Assembly (NCBI GenBank): GCA_023415795.1
Contig: JAEZJG010000005.1
Coordinates: forward strand, 1 to 46,175
Source: Bacillota bacterium
Lineage (GTDB): Bacteria > Bacillota > Clostridia > Christensenellales > SZUA-584
Reading direction: 5' to 3'
Length of the DNA: 46,175 bases
Shown here one piece after another: positions 32,276-40,261 of this stretch. A program made the position numbers and the translations under genes. Each line of letters starts with the position of its first letter. The first letter of the stretch is position 1. Below the pieces are notes generated by a model. The model did no database searches, was not told where the DNA came from, and saw nothing but the letters and a program-made list of their open reading frames with translations.

Positions 32276-33091
32276 TTATACTATTGGGTATTCCACATAA
32301 AAACCCATCACAGTAAATCCGCTGGTATTTATCTCAGTGGTGTTTAAGTAGGCCGTTACTGTGGCGCTCGTTCTCATAAGAGTAAAGTAATTGACACCAG
32401 GGTTAATCTGTATACCTATTGTCCTACCGTGCACACCAGACACAACGCCCTCCTCAGAACCGATACCGCCAGAGCTGTAGTCTGCCGATGCAAACGGGAG
32501 ATCAGTCACGGCTACGTATCCTGCCATTGTACTCTTATTTGCTACGCTAAAGTATCCGCTCACCTTAACCCAGTTTCCGATGCGCTGGTATCTACCACTG
32601 CGCCAGTTATATGTGGCACTTCCAGCTGTCGAAGTGCCTATTACTCTCGGAGTCCAAAACCCCGATTCGTAATATACGTTGCCTTGGTGATGCACCTCAT
32701 TTCCGTTGTGGTGCAATCTACCATCCGGGGATATTTCAGTCCTTCCCTTATAATCAAGCCCGTCATTGCTGGCGTAGTGCCAATCAATGATCTTTCCGAT
32801 CTCCATGACTCCATCGGTATGCACGCGCGGAATTGATCCAAACCCCGCGCCGCTGACACCATATCCCCTCAGTGTGTCCGCATCCAGCCCGCTGCCCGCA
32901 CCATCATTTCCGGCATGCCACACAGCGTTTCCGTTACTTCTTAAAACGCCGCTGACGTCCAGGCTGCCCGATATCGTCCCTCCCCCGCTTGTCAGAAATG
33001 TGCTTTTGGCATCGTCCGCTTTCAAAAAGGTTTCCGCCTCAGCCTTCGCCTCCTTTACACGCCGCGCCAACCGCAGGAAATCGCTGTCCAT
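32276..33091 (-). CDS. Tail fibre protein
   Basis: A 271-residue phage fibre. A helical N-terminus (about 1-35) is followed by shaft sequences seen in many tail fibres: GTISGSLDVSGVLRSNGNAV, WHAGNDGAGSGLDADTLRGY, and repeated short units RLHHNGNEVHHQGNVYY. The C-terminal 120 residues form a beta-rich head (RYQRIGNWVKVSGYFSVANK, then a hydrophobic end VMGFYVEYPIV), probably the receptor-binding part. The start has GAGGTGAT upstream and lies seven bases from the preceding stop. Confidence 0.82.
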   Translation of the reverse strand: MDSDFLRLARRVKEAKAEAETFLKADDAKSTFLTSGGGTISGSLDVSGVLRSNGNAVWHAGNDGAGSGLDADTLRGYGVSGAGFGSIPRVHTDGVMEIGKIIDWHYASNDGLDYKGRTEISPDGRLHHNGNEVHHQGNVYYESGFWTPRVIGTSTAGSATYNWRSGRYQRIGNWVKVSGYFSVANKSTMAGYVAVTDLPFASADYSSGGIGSEEGVVSGVHGRTIGIQINPGVNYFTLMRTSATVTAYLNTTEINTSGFTVMGFYVEYPIV

Positions 33092-33097
33092 GCGATA

Positions 33098-33457
33098 TCA
33101 CCTCATCCCTTCTAGCACGCCATACTCATCCGTCGTATCCACCTCGCCGCCGCGAATCGTGCGGCACATCGCCCGGTACATCGACGAGTAATCGGCGTAC
33201 ATGTCGCCGTTCTTGTCCGCCAGCGCAAAGCTCGCCGCCAGCCCATACGGCATAATACGCGTTGCCGTATCGTCAGATATCTCCAGCGCATCCTCCAACA
33301 TCGCAATACGCCGTCTTACCGTCACGCCCTCGTAAAACGCCAGCTCGCGCTGCAGCACATCAATAATTGCCGGCGCGCGCAGCAAATAGTCATCATTGTC
33401 CAGCTCATCTGCGTCAATCAACGTCAGAGCCATCACACACACATCCTGTGCCGTCAT
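33098..33457 (-). CDS. Head-tail connector-like protein
   Basis: A 119-residue mostly helical protein. Size, helical composition (CVMALTLIDADELDNDDYLL, AIIDVLQRELAFYEG, AASFALADKNGDMYADYSSM) and place between capsid genes and tail genes fit a gp6-like head-tail connector. The ATG at 33457 is preceded by AAAGGAAG at good spacing. The same frame is open about 40 codons upstream with a very basic sequence, so a longer form is possible but less likely. Assignment is tentative. Confidence 0.55.
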   Translation of the reverse strand: MTAQDVCVMALTLIDADELDNDDYLLRAPAIIDVLQRELAFYEGVTVRRRIAMLEDALEISDDTATRIMPYGLAASFALADKNGDMYADYSSMYRAMCRTIRGGEVDTTDEYGVLEGMR

Positions 33458-33473
33458 ATTCTCACTTCCTTTT

Positions 33474-33566
33474 TCAAATTCTTTTAGGTAATAAAATAGC
33501 GCCCGCAGACGCCGCTGCTGCAGCTCCTGCCGACGCCTTAGATTTCTCTTCAGGCGTTCCCGCCAT
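33474..33566 (-). CDS. Possible 30-residue micro-protein in the head-tail gap
   Basis: The gap 33458-33712 holds one small frame starting with ATG and ending just before the ribosome site of the next gene. The product is Lys/Glu at the front and Ala/Gly-rich at the back (KASAGAAAAASAGAILLP), which could be a short helix. The ribosome site (AAGGG) is too close to be convincing. A GC-rich hairpin (33585-33610) lies upstream. Confidence 0.22.
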   Translation of the reverse strand: MAGTPEEKSKASAGAAAAASAGAILLPKRI

Positions 33567-33712
33567 CCCTTATATGCCCGCCCCTCAAGCCTTCAGAGGG
33601 GAGGGGTCCATAAATCGCCGCATGAGGAGCTCTTCACCCCAAAGCGCTCGCAGAACCGCAGGCGCCGCAGAGACGGGCTTCCCTCGCCCGCCTCCGCAGC
33701 ACACCCACCATG

Positions 33713-34117
33713 TTACAGCTGTACAGCTTCGATCTTCACCGCAGCCAGCGCTTCTCCAGCCAGCGCCGCACCGCCAATGCCGTCCAGCAGCGCCACCGTG
33801 ATTTCCCCCACGGTTTTGACGCGGCCATTCGCCTCAAGCTCGGTCTTGCGCATATAGCGCGCGGTGTCGTACAGCGCGACATACGCCACAGACTCCGCAG
33901 CCACCGCCACATCGTTATCGCCCAAAGGCGCACGAGGGCCTTCGCCCGCCGCCAGCCGCACCGCTATGGGCGCTAAGCCGCCATTCTCCACGCGCAGCGC
34001 CAGGCGCGAATCCTTGCCCGTCACCACCGTCTGCTCCGCCGCTGCCGCTTCAATCTCTGCAGCCGCTATCACGTTCACCACACCACCGCTGATGCTGAAT
34101 TTCGTCACATTTGCCAT
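33713..34117 (-). CDS. Small head protein, possible capsid decoration
   Basis: A 134-residue beta-rich, Ala/Val-rich protein without a recognised family. It follows the major capsid gene by 13 bases, the usual place for decoration or head-stabilising proteins. Regular alternation of hydrophobic residues (VVNVIAAAEIEAA, LALRVENGGLAPIAVRLAAG) fits a compact beta fold. ATG at 34117 has AGGAGG-type sequence upstream. Confidence 0.6.
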   Translation of the reverse strand: MANVTKFSISGGVVNVIAAAEIEAAAAEQTVVTGKDSRLALRVENGGLAPIAVRLAAGEGPRAPLGDNDVAVAAESVAYVALYDTARYMRKTELEANGRVKTVGEITVALLDGIGGAALAGEALAAVKIEAVQL

Positions 34118-34130
34118 CTGTCATTCCTCC

Positions 34131-34970
34131 TTAAACTTCCGTCTCTTCGCCGGGCGTCAGATCAACGCGCACCAACTCACCGGGGCGAATCACCGTCGCG
34201 CCGTACAGATGCAGCACCTTGAAAGCGTCCGCGAAAGACTTCTCCGGGCTGTACCGCTCGATCATGCTGACAGGAATCTGTTCGGCCAGCGCCAGCGCCT
34301 GTCTCGAGAACGCCATGCAGTGATGCACATTGCCCGTCTTCTTGATGCTGTTGGACACATACACGCCAAAGTTCAAAAAGCTGCCCTTGAAGCCTTTGTC
34401 AAACACCTTGTCATTGGTCTGCTGAAACACAATCTTGCCGAGCACCAGCTTGGTATAGATAGCGGGCGAGATCACAAGGAAGCGTTCCTCCTCAAACGGC
34501 ACATCCGCCTCCAGCAAAGCCTGCTCCGCCTCAGCCAGCGTAGACAGTATCGATGCCGACGTCACCCCATCGTTCGCAATGGTGCGTCCCGCGTCGGTAT
34601 AAAAGCCCGCAAGATATTCGTCCAGCGTCTGTGCCAGCGCCTTCTTGGCCTCACGCACCTCCACGCCGAAAATCTCGCCCTGTGCCTGCGCCTTGTCGAG
34701 CCTGTCCACCTCCACGTTCACATACTTCGCCTGCGAGATGTACAGATCCTGATTGTAGCTCGATTTCTGCTCCAGCGTGATGTCGCTGCCGGGCGTATAG
34801 TCGCGCACGGTGGGGCGTCCCACACCCGCAATGTGCAGCACGTCACCCTTCTTCGATATCTCGCCGATCACCGGCCCCTTATACGTCAGGTTCTTGAAAA
34901 CGCAGTCGCGCCCTCTGTCCGTCATCAGCTCCTTTGCCAGAATCTCCGGCTTGAATCCTTCATAACCCAT
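34131..34970 (-). CDS. Major capsid protein (P22-coat/HK97-fold type)
   Basis: A 279-residue capsid subunit. The front contains FKNLTYKGPVIGEISKKGDV and RPTVRDYTPGSDITLEQ, like the N-arm and E-loop of P22-type coat proteins in Clostridia prophages. The spine helix (EVREAKKALAQTLDEYLAGF) and the stretch RFLVISPAIYTKLVLGKIVF follow, then a P-domain strand set (NFGVYVSNSIKK). It is preceded by the scaffold gene and followed by a small head gene, the standard order. ATG at 34970 follows GGGGAGG. It is somewhat short for a P22-type coat protein but complete in layout. Confidence 0.82.
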   Translation of the reverse strand: MGYEGFKPEILAKELMTDRGRDCVFKNLTYKGPVIGEISKKGDVLHIAGVGRPTVRDYTPGSDITLEQKSSYNQDLYISQAKYVNVEVDRLDKAQAQGEIFGVEVREAKKALAQTLDEYLAGFYTDAGRTIANDGVTSASILSTLAEAEQALLEADVPFEEERFLVISPAIYTKLVLGKIVFQQTNDKVFDKGFKGSFLNFGVYVSNSIKKTGNVHHCMAFSRQALALAEQIPVSMIERYSPEKSFADAFKVLHLYGATVIRPGELVRVDLTPGEETEV

Positions 34971-34988
34971 GTTTTGTCCTCCCCAAAA

Positions 34989-35672
34989 TTATTGTTTTTT
35001 TCCCGTGAGATAAGCCCAGATACGGCTGTGATTGCGCTCCAGCTCCGCGGGCGACATCCTTGCGATCGTCTCCTCCGACAGAGGCTTTTGCGCCGCATCT
35101 CCGGAGCCTGTCGCCCCGCCCATGCTGGCTGCCGCGTTGCGCGCATTGGTATCATACGCCTGCATCCGCGCCTCCAGCTCTGCCGCCTTGTGAGACAGGT
35201 ATGCCTCCTTCAGCGGTACGCCGCGCCGCCATTCATCCATCACGGCCGCAGGCAGCTGCTGCAAATTCTCCTCCGGATATGCCTGGATAAACGCCGCAAG
35301 CTGCGCGTTAATCGCAGTCTGCACATCGCCCTCCAGCGTACCCTTCAGCGCCGCCAGCGCCTGCGTTTCCGGCAACCCGCGCCGCTGCGCATAGCTCCTC
35401 GCCAGCGTCTCCAGCTCGCTTAGCCCGGCCAGCCTTTGCTCCGCATCCGATAGCCGCCCGTTGATCTTGTCGTAATTCAGCCCCTTCTGAGCATACTCCG
35501 CGGCCGCCTCACGGGTCAGCGGCCGCTCCTCCTTGTTATAGCGCACCGTCAAAAACGGTGTCTCTGTTCCGTCTGCCGCATATCCCATGGTTTGGGGCGC
35601 AGCCTCCGGCGCACTCTCCGGCTGGTTTGCCGGCATCATCCCGGCCTGTGACAGGGCCGTCTCATCCATCAT
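34989..35672 (-). CDS. Capsid scaffolding protein
   Basis: A 227-residue protein rich in Ala, Glu and Gln, largely helical, with a disordered Pro/Ala front. It contains LTVRYNKEERPLTREAAAEY and AQKGLNYDKINGRL, a motif set common in phage scaffolds (T-v-x-y-x-g-e-e then Y-x-q-K-G). The C-terminal helix (EETIARMSPAELERNHSRIW) is basic, as needed for coat binding. It lies 18 bases upstream of the major capsid gene. ATG at 35672 follows AAAGGAG. Confidence 0.82.
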   Translation of the reverse strand: MMDETALSQAGMMPANQPESAPEAAPQTMGYAADGTETPFLTVRYNKEERPLTREAAAEYAQKGLNYDKINGRLSDAEQRLAGLSELETLARSYAQRRGLPETQALAALKGTLEGDVQTAINAQLAAFIQAYPEENLQQLPAAVMDEWRRGVPLKEAYLSHKAAELEARMQAYDTNARNAAASMGGATGSGDAAQKPLSEETIARMSPAELERNHSRIWAYLTGKKQ

Positions 35673-35776
35673 CCAAGTTCTCCTTTATCGTTTTGTGTAT
35701 CAAAAAAGCTCCATGGTTTGAGCTCTTTCATATATACAAACATCTTTTTCGCACACCCACCCCCGCCACCCCTGCT

Positions 35777-36165
35777 GTCATTCCGAACGCCAGTGAGGAA
35801 TCCCCCGGCAAGCGCGCCTCAGAAGGGGATGCTTCGCTTCGCTCTGCATGACTGCGTAACCGCGAAAGTGTTTCTCCCCCCACTACCCCTGCTGTCATTC
35901 CGAACGCCAGTGAGGAATCCCCCGTCAAGCGGGCCTCAGAAGGGATCGCTTCTCTTCGCTCTGCATGACTGCATAACCACGACAGTGCTTCGCCCCCCAC
36001 CACCCTTGCTGTCATTCCGAACGCCAGTGAGGATTCCCCTGTCAAGCGCGCCTCAGAAGGGGATGCTTCGCTTCGCTCTGCATGACAGCGTGGCAGTGGC
36101 AGTGCTTCGCCGTTCACAAACAATGCATCCGTCATTCCGAACGCCAGTGAGGAATCCACCGGGTA
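35777..36165 (+). repeat. Array of short-subtype palindromic repeats inside the particle operon
   Basis: Three full copies (35777-35853, 35893-35969, 36011-36088) and one left half (36131-36165). Each starts GTCATTCCGAACGCCAGTGA and ends in GCTTCGCTTCGCTCTGCATGA or close to it, with a GCGCGCCTCAGAAG-type loop. Spacing is about 117 bases. The 603-base gap between the scaffold gene and the next particle gene (35673-36275) holds nothing else recognisable. Confidence 0.88.
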
Positions 36166-36275
36166 AACGCGCAGCCATGCCAATTCGCGACAGCACTGTC
36201 CTCGGCATCCCCCCGTGCAACCGCACACTCCAAAGCACCCGTCACGCCGTCCCGCTCCCATGCCCCAAAGTCACC

Positions 36276-36647
36276 TCACAGCATCAGCTTGTTCTTGCCG
36301 CCTCTCACCACCTGACTTCTGTCCGTCAGCTCGTCCTTGCCAGGGCCCATGCCCAGCAGCTTCTCCGCCTGAGCCAGCAAAAGCGGCGAAATACGGCCCT
36401 TCTCCACCGCCTTACGCAGCGCGTCCATTAGCTCCATCGGGTCTGCTCCTGCCACCACCAAACGCTCAATCTCCTCCGGTACACCCTCATCCGCATCGCC
36501 GGATCGCACACCGTCCTTGAGCAGCGTCACCAGCTCGCCGCCCAGTGCCATGCCGCCCGGCTTTTTACCTCCCATCGGCATACCGCCTGTCATGCCGCCG
36601 CCAAAAGCACCGGCTCCCATCTGCTTTACATTCATGTCCATGTTCAT
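36276..36647 (-). CDS. Small particle-operon protein sharing a helical motif with the portal tail
   Basis: A 123-residue protein with a Met/Gly-rich front (repeats of GG, GM and PMGG) and a helical back. The stretch IERLVVAGADPMELMDAL followed by KAVEKG resembles two segments near the end of the portal protein (GADAEVILEAL and GADAKTILAALLDAAEQG), so they may share a small helical fold or partner. The ATG at 36647 has AAAGGCGG seven bases upstream. Function is unknown. It is isolated from the portal unit by two terminators and from the scaffold gene by a repeat array. Confidence 0.6.
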   Translation of the reverse strand: MNMDMNVKQMGAGAFGGGMTGGMPMGGKKPGGMALGGELVTLLKDGVRSGDADEGVPEEIERLVVAGADPMELMDALRKAVEKGRISPLLLAQAEKLLGMGPGKDELTDRSQVVRGGKNKLML

Positions 36648-36694
36648 TCTCAATCCGCCTTTCATTATTTGTTTCACGCGCCTTCAAACGCGCA

Positions 36695-36727
36695 TAAAAA
36701 AAGAACCTTGTGATATTAAGGCTCCTT
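36695..36727 (-). terminator. Second terminator between XhlA-like and small particle gene
   Basis: On the minus strand GAGCCTT pairs with AAGGTTC (one G-U pair), followed by eight Ts. Confidence 0.6.
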
Positions 36728-36792
36728 TGATCACCCTTTGTGCCGCCATTGTACCCTCAGCAGCCCTTACTCTCTGCATCGATATGTGTGCT

Positions 36793-36830
36793 GTAAAACA
36801 GGAGCCGGAAATCTACCGCTCCGGCTCCTG
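36793..36830 (-). terminator. Strong terminator after XhlA-like gene
   Basis: On the minus strand CAGGAGCCGG pairs perfectly with CCGGCTCCTG around a 12-base loop, followed by TTTTAC, 20 bases past the stop at 36850. It splits the particle genes into at least two transcription units. Confidence 0.78.
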
Positions 36831-36849
36831 CGGGCAACATCAACCGTGT

Positions 36850-37272
36850 TTAAGCAAGCAGCAGCTCAATTGCCATGATGATTACCGACGCAATACCGGG
36901 CACAGCGGCAATCAGCGCAATTTGCCATGTGCGGCGGTTGCTCTGCCGCAACGACGTGTTCAGCTCAATCGAATCGATCTTCTCATCCAAGCGGTCCAGC
37001 ATTTGCTGCACCAGCCGGTGTTCTCCTTCAATGCCAGTTTTGATGCTGCTAATCCGGCCTTCCATACTGGCCATGGCCACGCGCATTTCACTGATTTGGT
37101 CTTCCAGCCGGTTGATCCTCTGGTTTTCAGCCTGCATCGCCTCGGTGCGTGCCGACAAACAATCCGCCGCCTGCATCAGCAGCGCCCTGTCGGTGTCCTC
37201 CAGCTTGGGCTCCATCCGACTGGCAAACTCCCCCAGCTTCGACATCAGCTCATATTCTTCCGTGACCCTCAC
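36850..37272 (-). CDS. XhlA-like coiled-coil protein with C-terminal membrane anchor
   Basis: A 140-residue protein. Residues of about 40-110 are coiled coil (NQRINRLEDQISEMRVAMAS, LDEKIDSIELNTSL) and a single membrane segment closes the chain (IALIAAVPGIASVIIMAIELLL). This is the layout of XhlA, a phage lysis accessory protein. It is unusual to find it between portal and scaffold rather than with the lysis genes. The start is GTG at 37272 with a weak GGGG site, so the exact N-terminus is uncertain. Confidence 0.65.
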   Translation of the reverse strand: MRVTEEYELMSKLGEFASRMEPKLEDTDRALLMQAADCLSARTEAMQAENQRINRLEDQISEMRVAMASMEGRISSIKTGIEGEHRLVQQMLDRLDEKIDSIELNTSLRQSNRRTWQIALIAAVPGIASVIIMAIELLLA

Positions 37273-37403
37273 CCCATTTCTTATATTACAGGGTACGCTT
37301 TATTATATGCGTGCATAGTATCACGTGCGTTCAAATGAGCCGCTCATCCCTCAACAATCATGGAGTAATGGCATTGCAAGATAAGCCTCGACTTGCGCGG
37401 GTT

Positions 37404-37430
37404 GAGGGGAGGCTCACCTGAGCCCCCTCA
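37404..37430 (-). terminator. Hairpin directly after portal gene
   Basis: GAGGGG-AGGCTC and TGAGCC-CCCTC pair around ACC, just beyond the portal stop. There is no T-run, so this may stabilise mRNA rather than terminate. The 170-base interval 37273-37442 has no gene. Confidence 0.35.
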
Positions 37431-37442
37431 TACCGACAGCCC

Positions 37443-39653
37443 TTACAACCCGCTGACCGCTTCCTTGGCTACCAGCCCCTGCTCTGCCGCATCCAGCAAC
37501 GCCGCCAGTATCGTCTTTGCATCAGCGCCCTGTGCTGCCAGCTCCTCCAAAGCCTGCGCGACAGCCTCAGGCACCGCACCGGACTTAACGCCTGCGCGCA
37601 CCCGCTCCAGCAACGCCTCAACCTCGCCGCCGCTCTGCTGACCGACAGGCTTTTGTGCAGACAGTCCTTCTTCCGTCGCACCAAAATCCTGCGCCGCCTC
37701 AGCCGCAAAAGCCTTGTCTGCCTGACCGCGTGCCGCCGCGTCATTCAGCGCTTCAAGAATCACCTCAGCGTCAGCGCCCTCCTTGTCCAGCGCTTCTATC
37801 ACCTTCATTGCCACCTTCTTCACCTTGCCTGCCTTCGCGCCTTGTCGGATCCGTGCCATCAGCGCTGCCGTATCCGCCTGTGCCGTGCCGCTGTCAGACT
37901 GTTCCAGCTCCGGTATCTGCGGCATCTCAGGCGTTCTTGCGCCCGCCGGCGGTGCCGCCATCGCATCCTCCGGAGACTGCGGTAAACCTTCCGCCTGCGG
38001 ATTTGGCGCGCCGCCTGCCCCCTGTGCCTGCGCCAGCATCGCCGCCATCTCCTCTGCCGACGGCTCTGCCTGCGGCATTCCGCCGGGCATCTGTCCGCCC
38101 GGCATAGGCGGCGGTGGCGGCATACCGGGCATACCTCCCGGCGCTGCGCCGCCCTCTGCCTGCTTCACCTCTGCCAGCAGCTCCGCCTTGCGCGGTATGT
38201 GCCCGTCGGGTATGCGTTCCAGATACTGCGTGAGCGTCAGCTTGCCGCCCTTGAGCAGATTGTCCAGCGTCTGCAATGTCTGCACCTCGCTCCACATAGA
38301 CGACGGGCCCACATCCAGCTTCAGCCGCATGGTGTAAGGGTCCAGCGCATCATCAGGTATTTCCACAAATATGCGCCGTCCCTCAAACTCCAGCGGTATC
38401 ATGCGCCCCGACTTATAATAGTTTTGAATGAAGTCCAGCCAAATCAGCCCCACATCCTCAATGAAGCCATAAAACCGCTCCTGCTGCGACTGTAGCGGCA
38501 CCAAAGCCGCGTCCCTCGTCGCAATAAACGCGCTGGTGTTATCGGGATTGCGAATGTTTCCAAGAGTGACGTCGTTCGCTCCCATCATACGCATCGTGGT
38601 CTCCAGCGTCGAGTTCAGCCCCTGCCACGCGTCATACCCCGCCCCCGGCAGGCTGAGATACTGCGCCGCCCCCGAGATATCGCCGTTGACGGGTATCGCG
38701 CCCGCCACCTTGTTGGTCCACTCGCGAATGCGCGTCCGGTCGTACACCACCTTCGGAAAGCTCATCTGCATCTGCGACAGCTGCGACAGCGCCAGTATCT
38801 TGTTGACATACACCTGATTGGGAATCAGCCCCGTCACCTCTGCCACACCGTGGCAGGAGTTCTTGCGCGTGTCCCAGTTCATCAGCGCGATGGGATAGCG
38901 TTTAAGGCCGGTATTCTTCAGCGGCGCAACCACGGCGCGGCGCACCAGCTTCTCGCACCACACGCGCCCGTCCTTCTTTATCATCTTCAGCAGCACGTTG
39001 CACTTGCCCGCCTCCGCCAGTTCCACCTTGCCCCGGTCGCCCGCGGTATACTCCGTGTCTTCGTCCGCCACAATGTCGTCCACATTTGTGCAGCCGTTTG
39101 CCCGCGCTTCCTCGCGCACCTTTTCCACCAGCTCCCGAAACGCGATGATGATGTACGGCTGGCTCTGTACGTCCGCGCTGGAAGGGTTGCCGGGGTAATA
39201 GTTGACGTTGTCAATCAGCTGCGTCGCGATATCCCCCGTCACTGCCTGCCCCGTCTCAAGGCTGGCATCCCAATAAAAATACTGGAGATAATCGCCCGTT
39301 ATCGCCGCCTGCTTCAAGCCCTCCTTGGTCAGATAGTCCATCTTCATGCGCTCCCAAAGCACATCGCAAAAGTCGGATATTTGCCGCGCATAGATGGATA
39401 TGTCTCCGTCGTCGCTCACACCCTCCGCCATAAAGCGCATGGCCAGCCGCCTGTCCGTTACCGCCGCAATCTTCCACGCCGTCGCATAGCGGATGAAATT
39501 GACCACCGGCGTGGGCAGCCCTTCATGCGGTATGCCCACCCACTGATCTCCGGCAAAGAACCGCTCGTTCAGATCCACCGTGTGATACAGCCCGATGCGC
39601 GTCTTATAATCGACGCCGCGTTCATACTCCTGCCAGCCCAATGTCGTGCTCAT
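37443..39653 (-). CDS. Phage portal protein with long low-complexity C-terminal tail
   Basis: A 736-residue portal. Residues 1 to about 490 form the core: NERFFAGDQWVGIPHEGLPT, then PVVNFIRYATAWKIAAV, KMIKKDGRVWCEKLVRRAVV, and LMNWDTRKNSCHGVAEVTGL, a stretch seen in P22-like portals. The tail of about 240 residues starts with a Pro/Gly/Met run (MPPPPPMPGGQM) and continues as Ala-rich helices with two copies of a GADA-x-x-IL-x-AL motif. The portal is the vertex through which DNA enters, yet no terminase gene accompanies it. Its ATG overlaps the stop of the preceding 62-residue gene by four bases (ATGA), so they are coupled. Confidence 0.85.
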   Translation of the reverse strand: MSTTLGWQEYERGVDYKTRIGLYHTVDLNERFFAGDQWVGIPHEGLPTPVVNFIRYATAWKIAAVTDRRLAMRFMAEGVSDDGDISIYARQISDFCDVLWERMKMDYLTKEGLKQAAITGDYLQYFYWDASLETGQAVTGDIATQLIDNVNYYPGNPSSADVQSQPYIIIAFRELVEKVREEARANGCTNVDDIVADEDTEYTAGDRGKVELAEAGKCNVLLKMIKKDGRVWCEKLVRRAVVAPLKNTGLKRYPIALMNWDTRKNSCHGVAEVTGLIPNQVYVNKILALSQLSQMQMSFPKVVYDRTRIREWTNKVAGAIPVNGDISGAAQYLSLPGAGYDAWQGLNSTLETTMRMMGANDVTLGNIRNPDNTSAFIATRDAALVPLQSQQERFYGFIEDVGLIWLDFIQNYYKSGRMIPLEFEGRRIFVEIPDDALDPYTMRLKLDVGPSSMWSEVQTLQTLDNLLKGGKLTLTQYLERIPDGHIPRKAELLAEVKQAEGGAAPGGMPGMPPPPPMPGGQMPGGMPQAEPSAEEMAAMLAQAQGAGGAPNPQAEGLPQSPEDAMAAPPAGARTPEMPQIPELEQSDSGTAQADTAALMARIRQGAKAGKVKKVAMKVIEALDKEGADAEVILEALNDAAARGQADKAFAAEAAQDFGATEEGLSAQKPVGQQSGGEVEALLERVRAGVKSGAVPEAVAQALEELAAQGADAKTILAALLDAAEQGLVAKEAVSGL

Positions 39654-39838
39654 ACGCGCTCACCGTACGGATCATAGTCCATGATCGCCTCATACCGCCT
39701 GATCAGCGCGTTTTCCGCCTCAGCCTCCTCCTGCTTCACCGCCTTGGCGCGCCCGTCCAGCAGCCCCCGCCGATAGCAAAAGATGCCCGCCGCCGCCGCC
39801 GCAATCCCCGCCGCTGTCCCGGCCAATACTTCCCACAT
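39650..39838 (-). CDS. Small membrane protein leading the particle operon
   Basis: A 62-residue protein with one Ala-rich membrane segment (about residues 4-24) and a charged tail that is helical (KAVKQEEAEAENALIRRYEA). ATG at 39838 has AAGGAGGA at ideal spacing. It is the first gene of the minus-strand set and overlaps the portal gene. In tailed phages this place is usually held by the terminase large subunit. Confidence 0.68.
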   Translation of the reverse strand: MWEVLAGTAAGIAAAAAGIFCYRRGLLDGRAKAVKQEEAEAENALIRRYEAIMDYDPYGERV

Positions 39839-40158
39839 CGTTTCATCCTCCTTATTTTTAACATGTCAGGCTTCTATGTCTGCGTCTTTGTTCCAAGCCG
39901 CAATCCAAACAAAAAGAGATGCTTCCCGCATCCCCCGTCTGCCCATAAACCATGAGTTGTCATTGCGCCGCCAACGTAATCTTGGTTTAAAAACCCGGCA
40001 GCACACGTTCATGATGTTCTTGGTTTATTGACTATACACATTCTGCACCACATCTTTTTTCATAATCTTTCAACTTTACTATTTTATATTTGCTTTTCGC
40101 TCAAATGATTGATCCTATACAAATTACGATTAATCATGAGTATTTTCATATATTTTAT
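39839..40158. other. AT-rich divergent intergenic region
   Basis: About 420 bases separate the particle genes (minus strand) from the chemoreceptor (plus strand). It should hold the promoters of both. The right part carries the SigD-like site listed separately. I see no confident -35/-10 pair for the minus strand and no gene, tRNA or attachment-site repeat. Confidence 0.5.
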
Positions 40159-40186
40159 TAAAGTATTCCTCATTTTGGATCGATAC
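40159..40186 (+). promoter_or_regulatory. SigD/sigma-28-like promoter of chemoreceptor 1
   Basis: TAAA (40159-40162), 16 bases, ATCGATAC (40179-40186). The flagellar-chemotaxis sigma factor of Gram-positive bacteria recognises TAAA-N14-16-GCCGATAT. The same arrangement occurs before the second receptor gene, which supports it. Confidence 0.5.
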
Positions 40187-40261
40187 AAAATAAGATAAAG
40201 AATATTTTCGTTATGTTTTTCTTATCATTTTTACTATTATCTTATCTGGGAGGATCCGCAG

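Noticed and set aside
33864..35423. 519-codon open frame on the plus strand
   Set aside because: Antisense to capsid and scaffold genes; its length follows from high GC in the real genes and the product is Arg/His/Leu-rich without protein-like features.
25983..39838. Contractile injection system or tailocin
   Set aside because: No sheath, tube, baseplate, spike or AAA+ gene; capsid, scaffold and portal genes are present instead.
18629..40261. Prophage attachment sites
   Set aside because: No tRNA, integrase or clear direct repeat was found at either edge of the minus-strand block.
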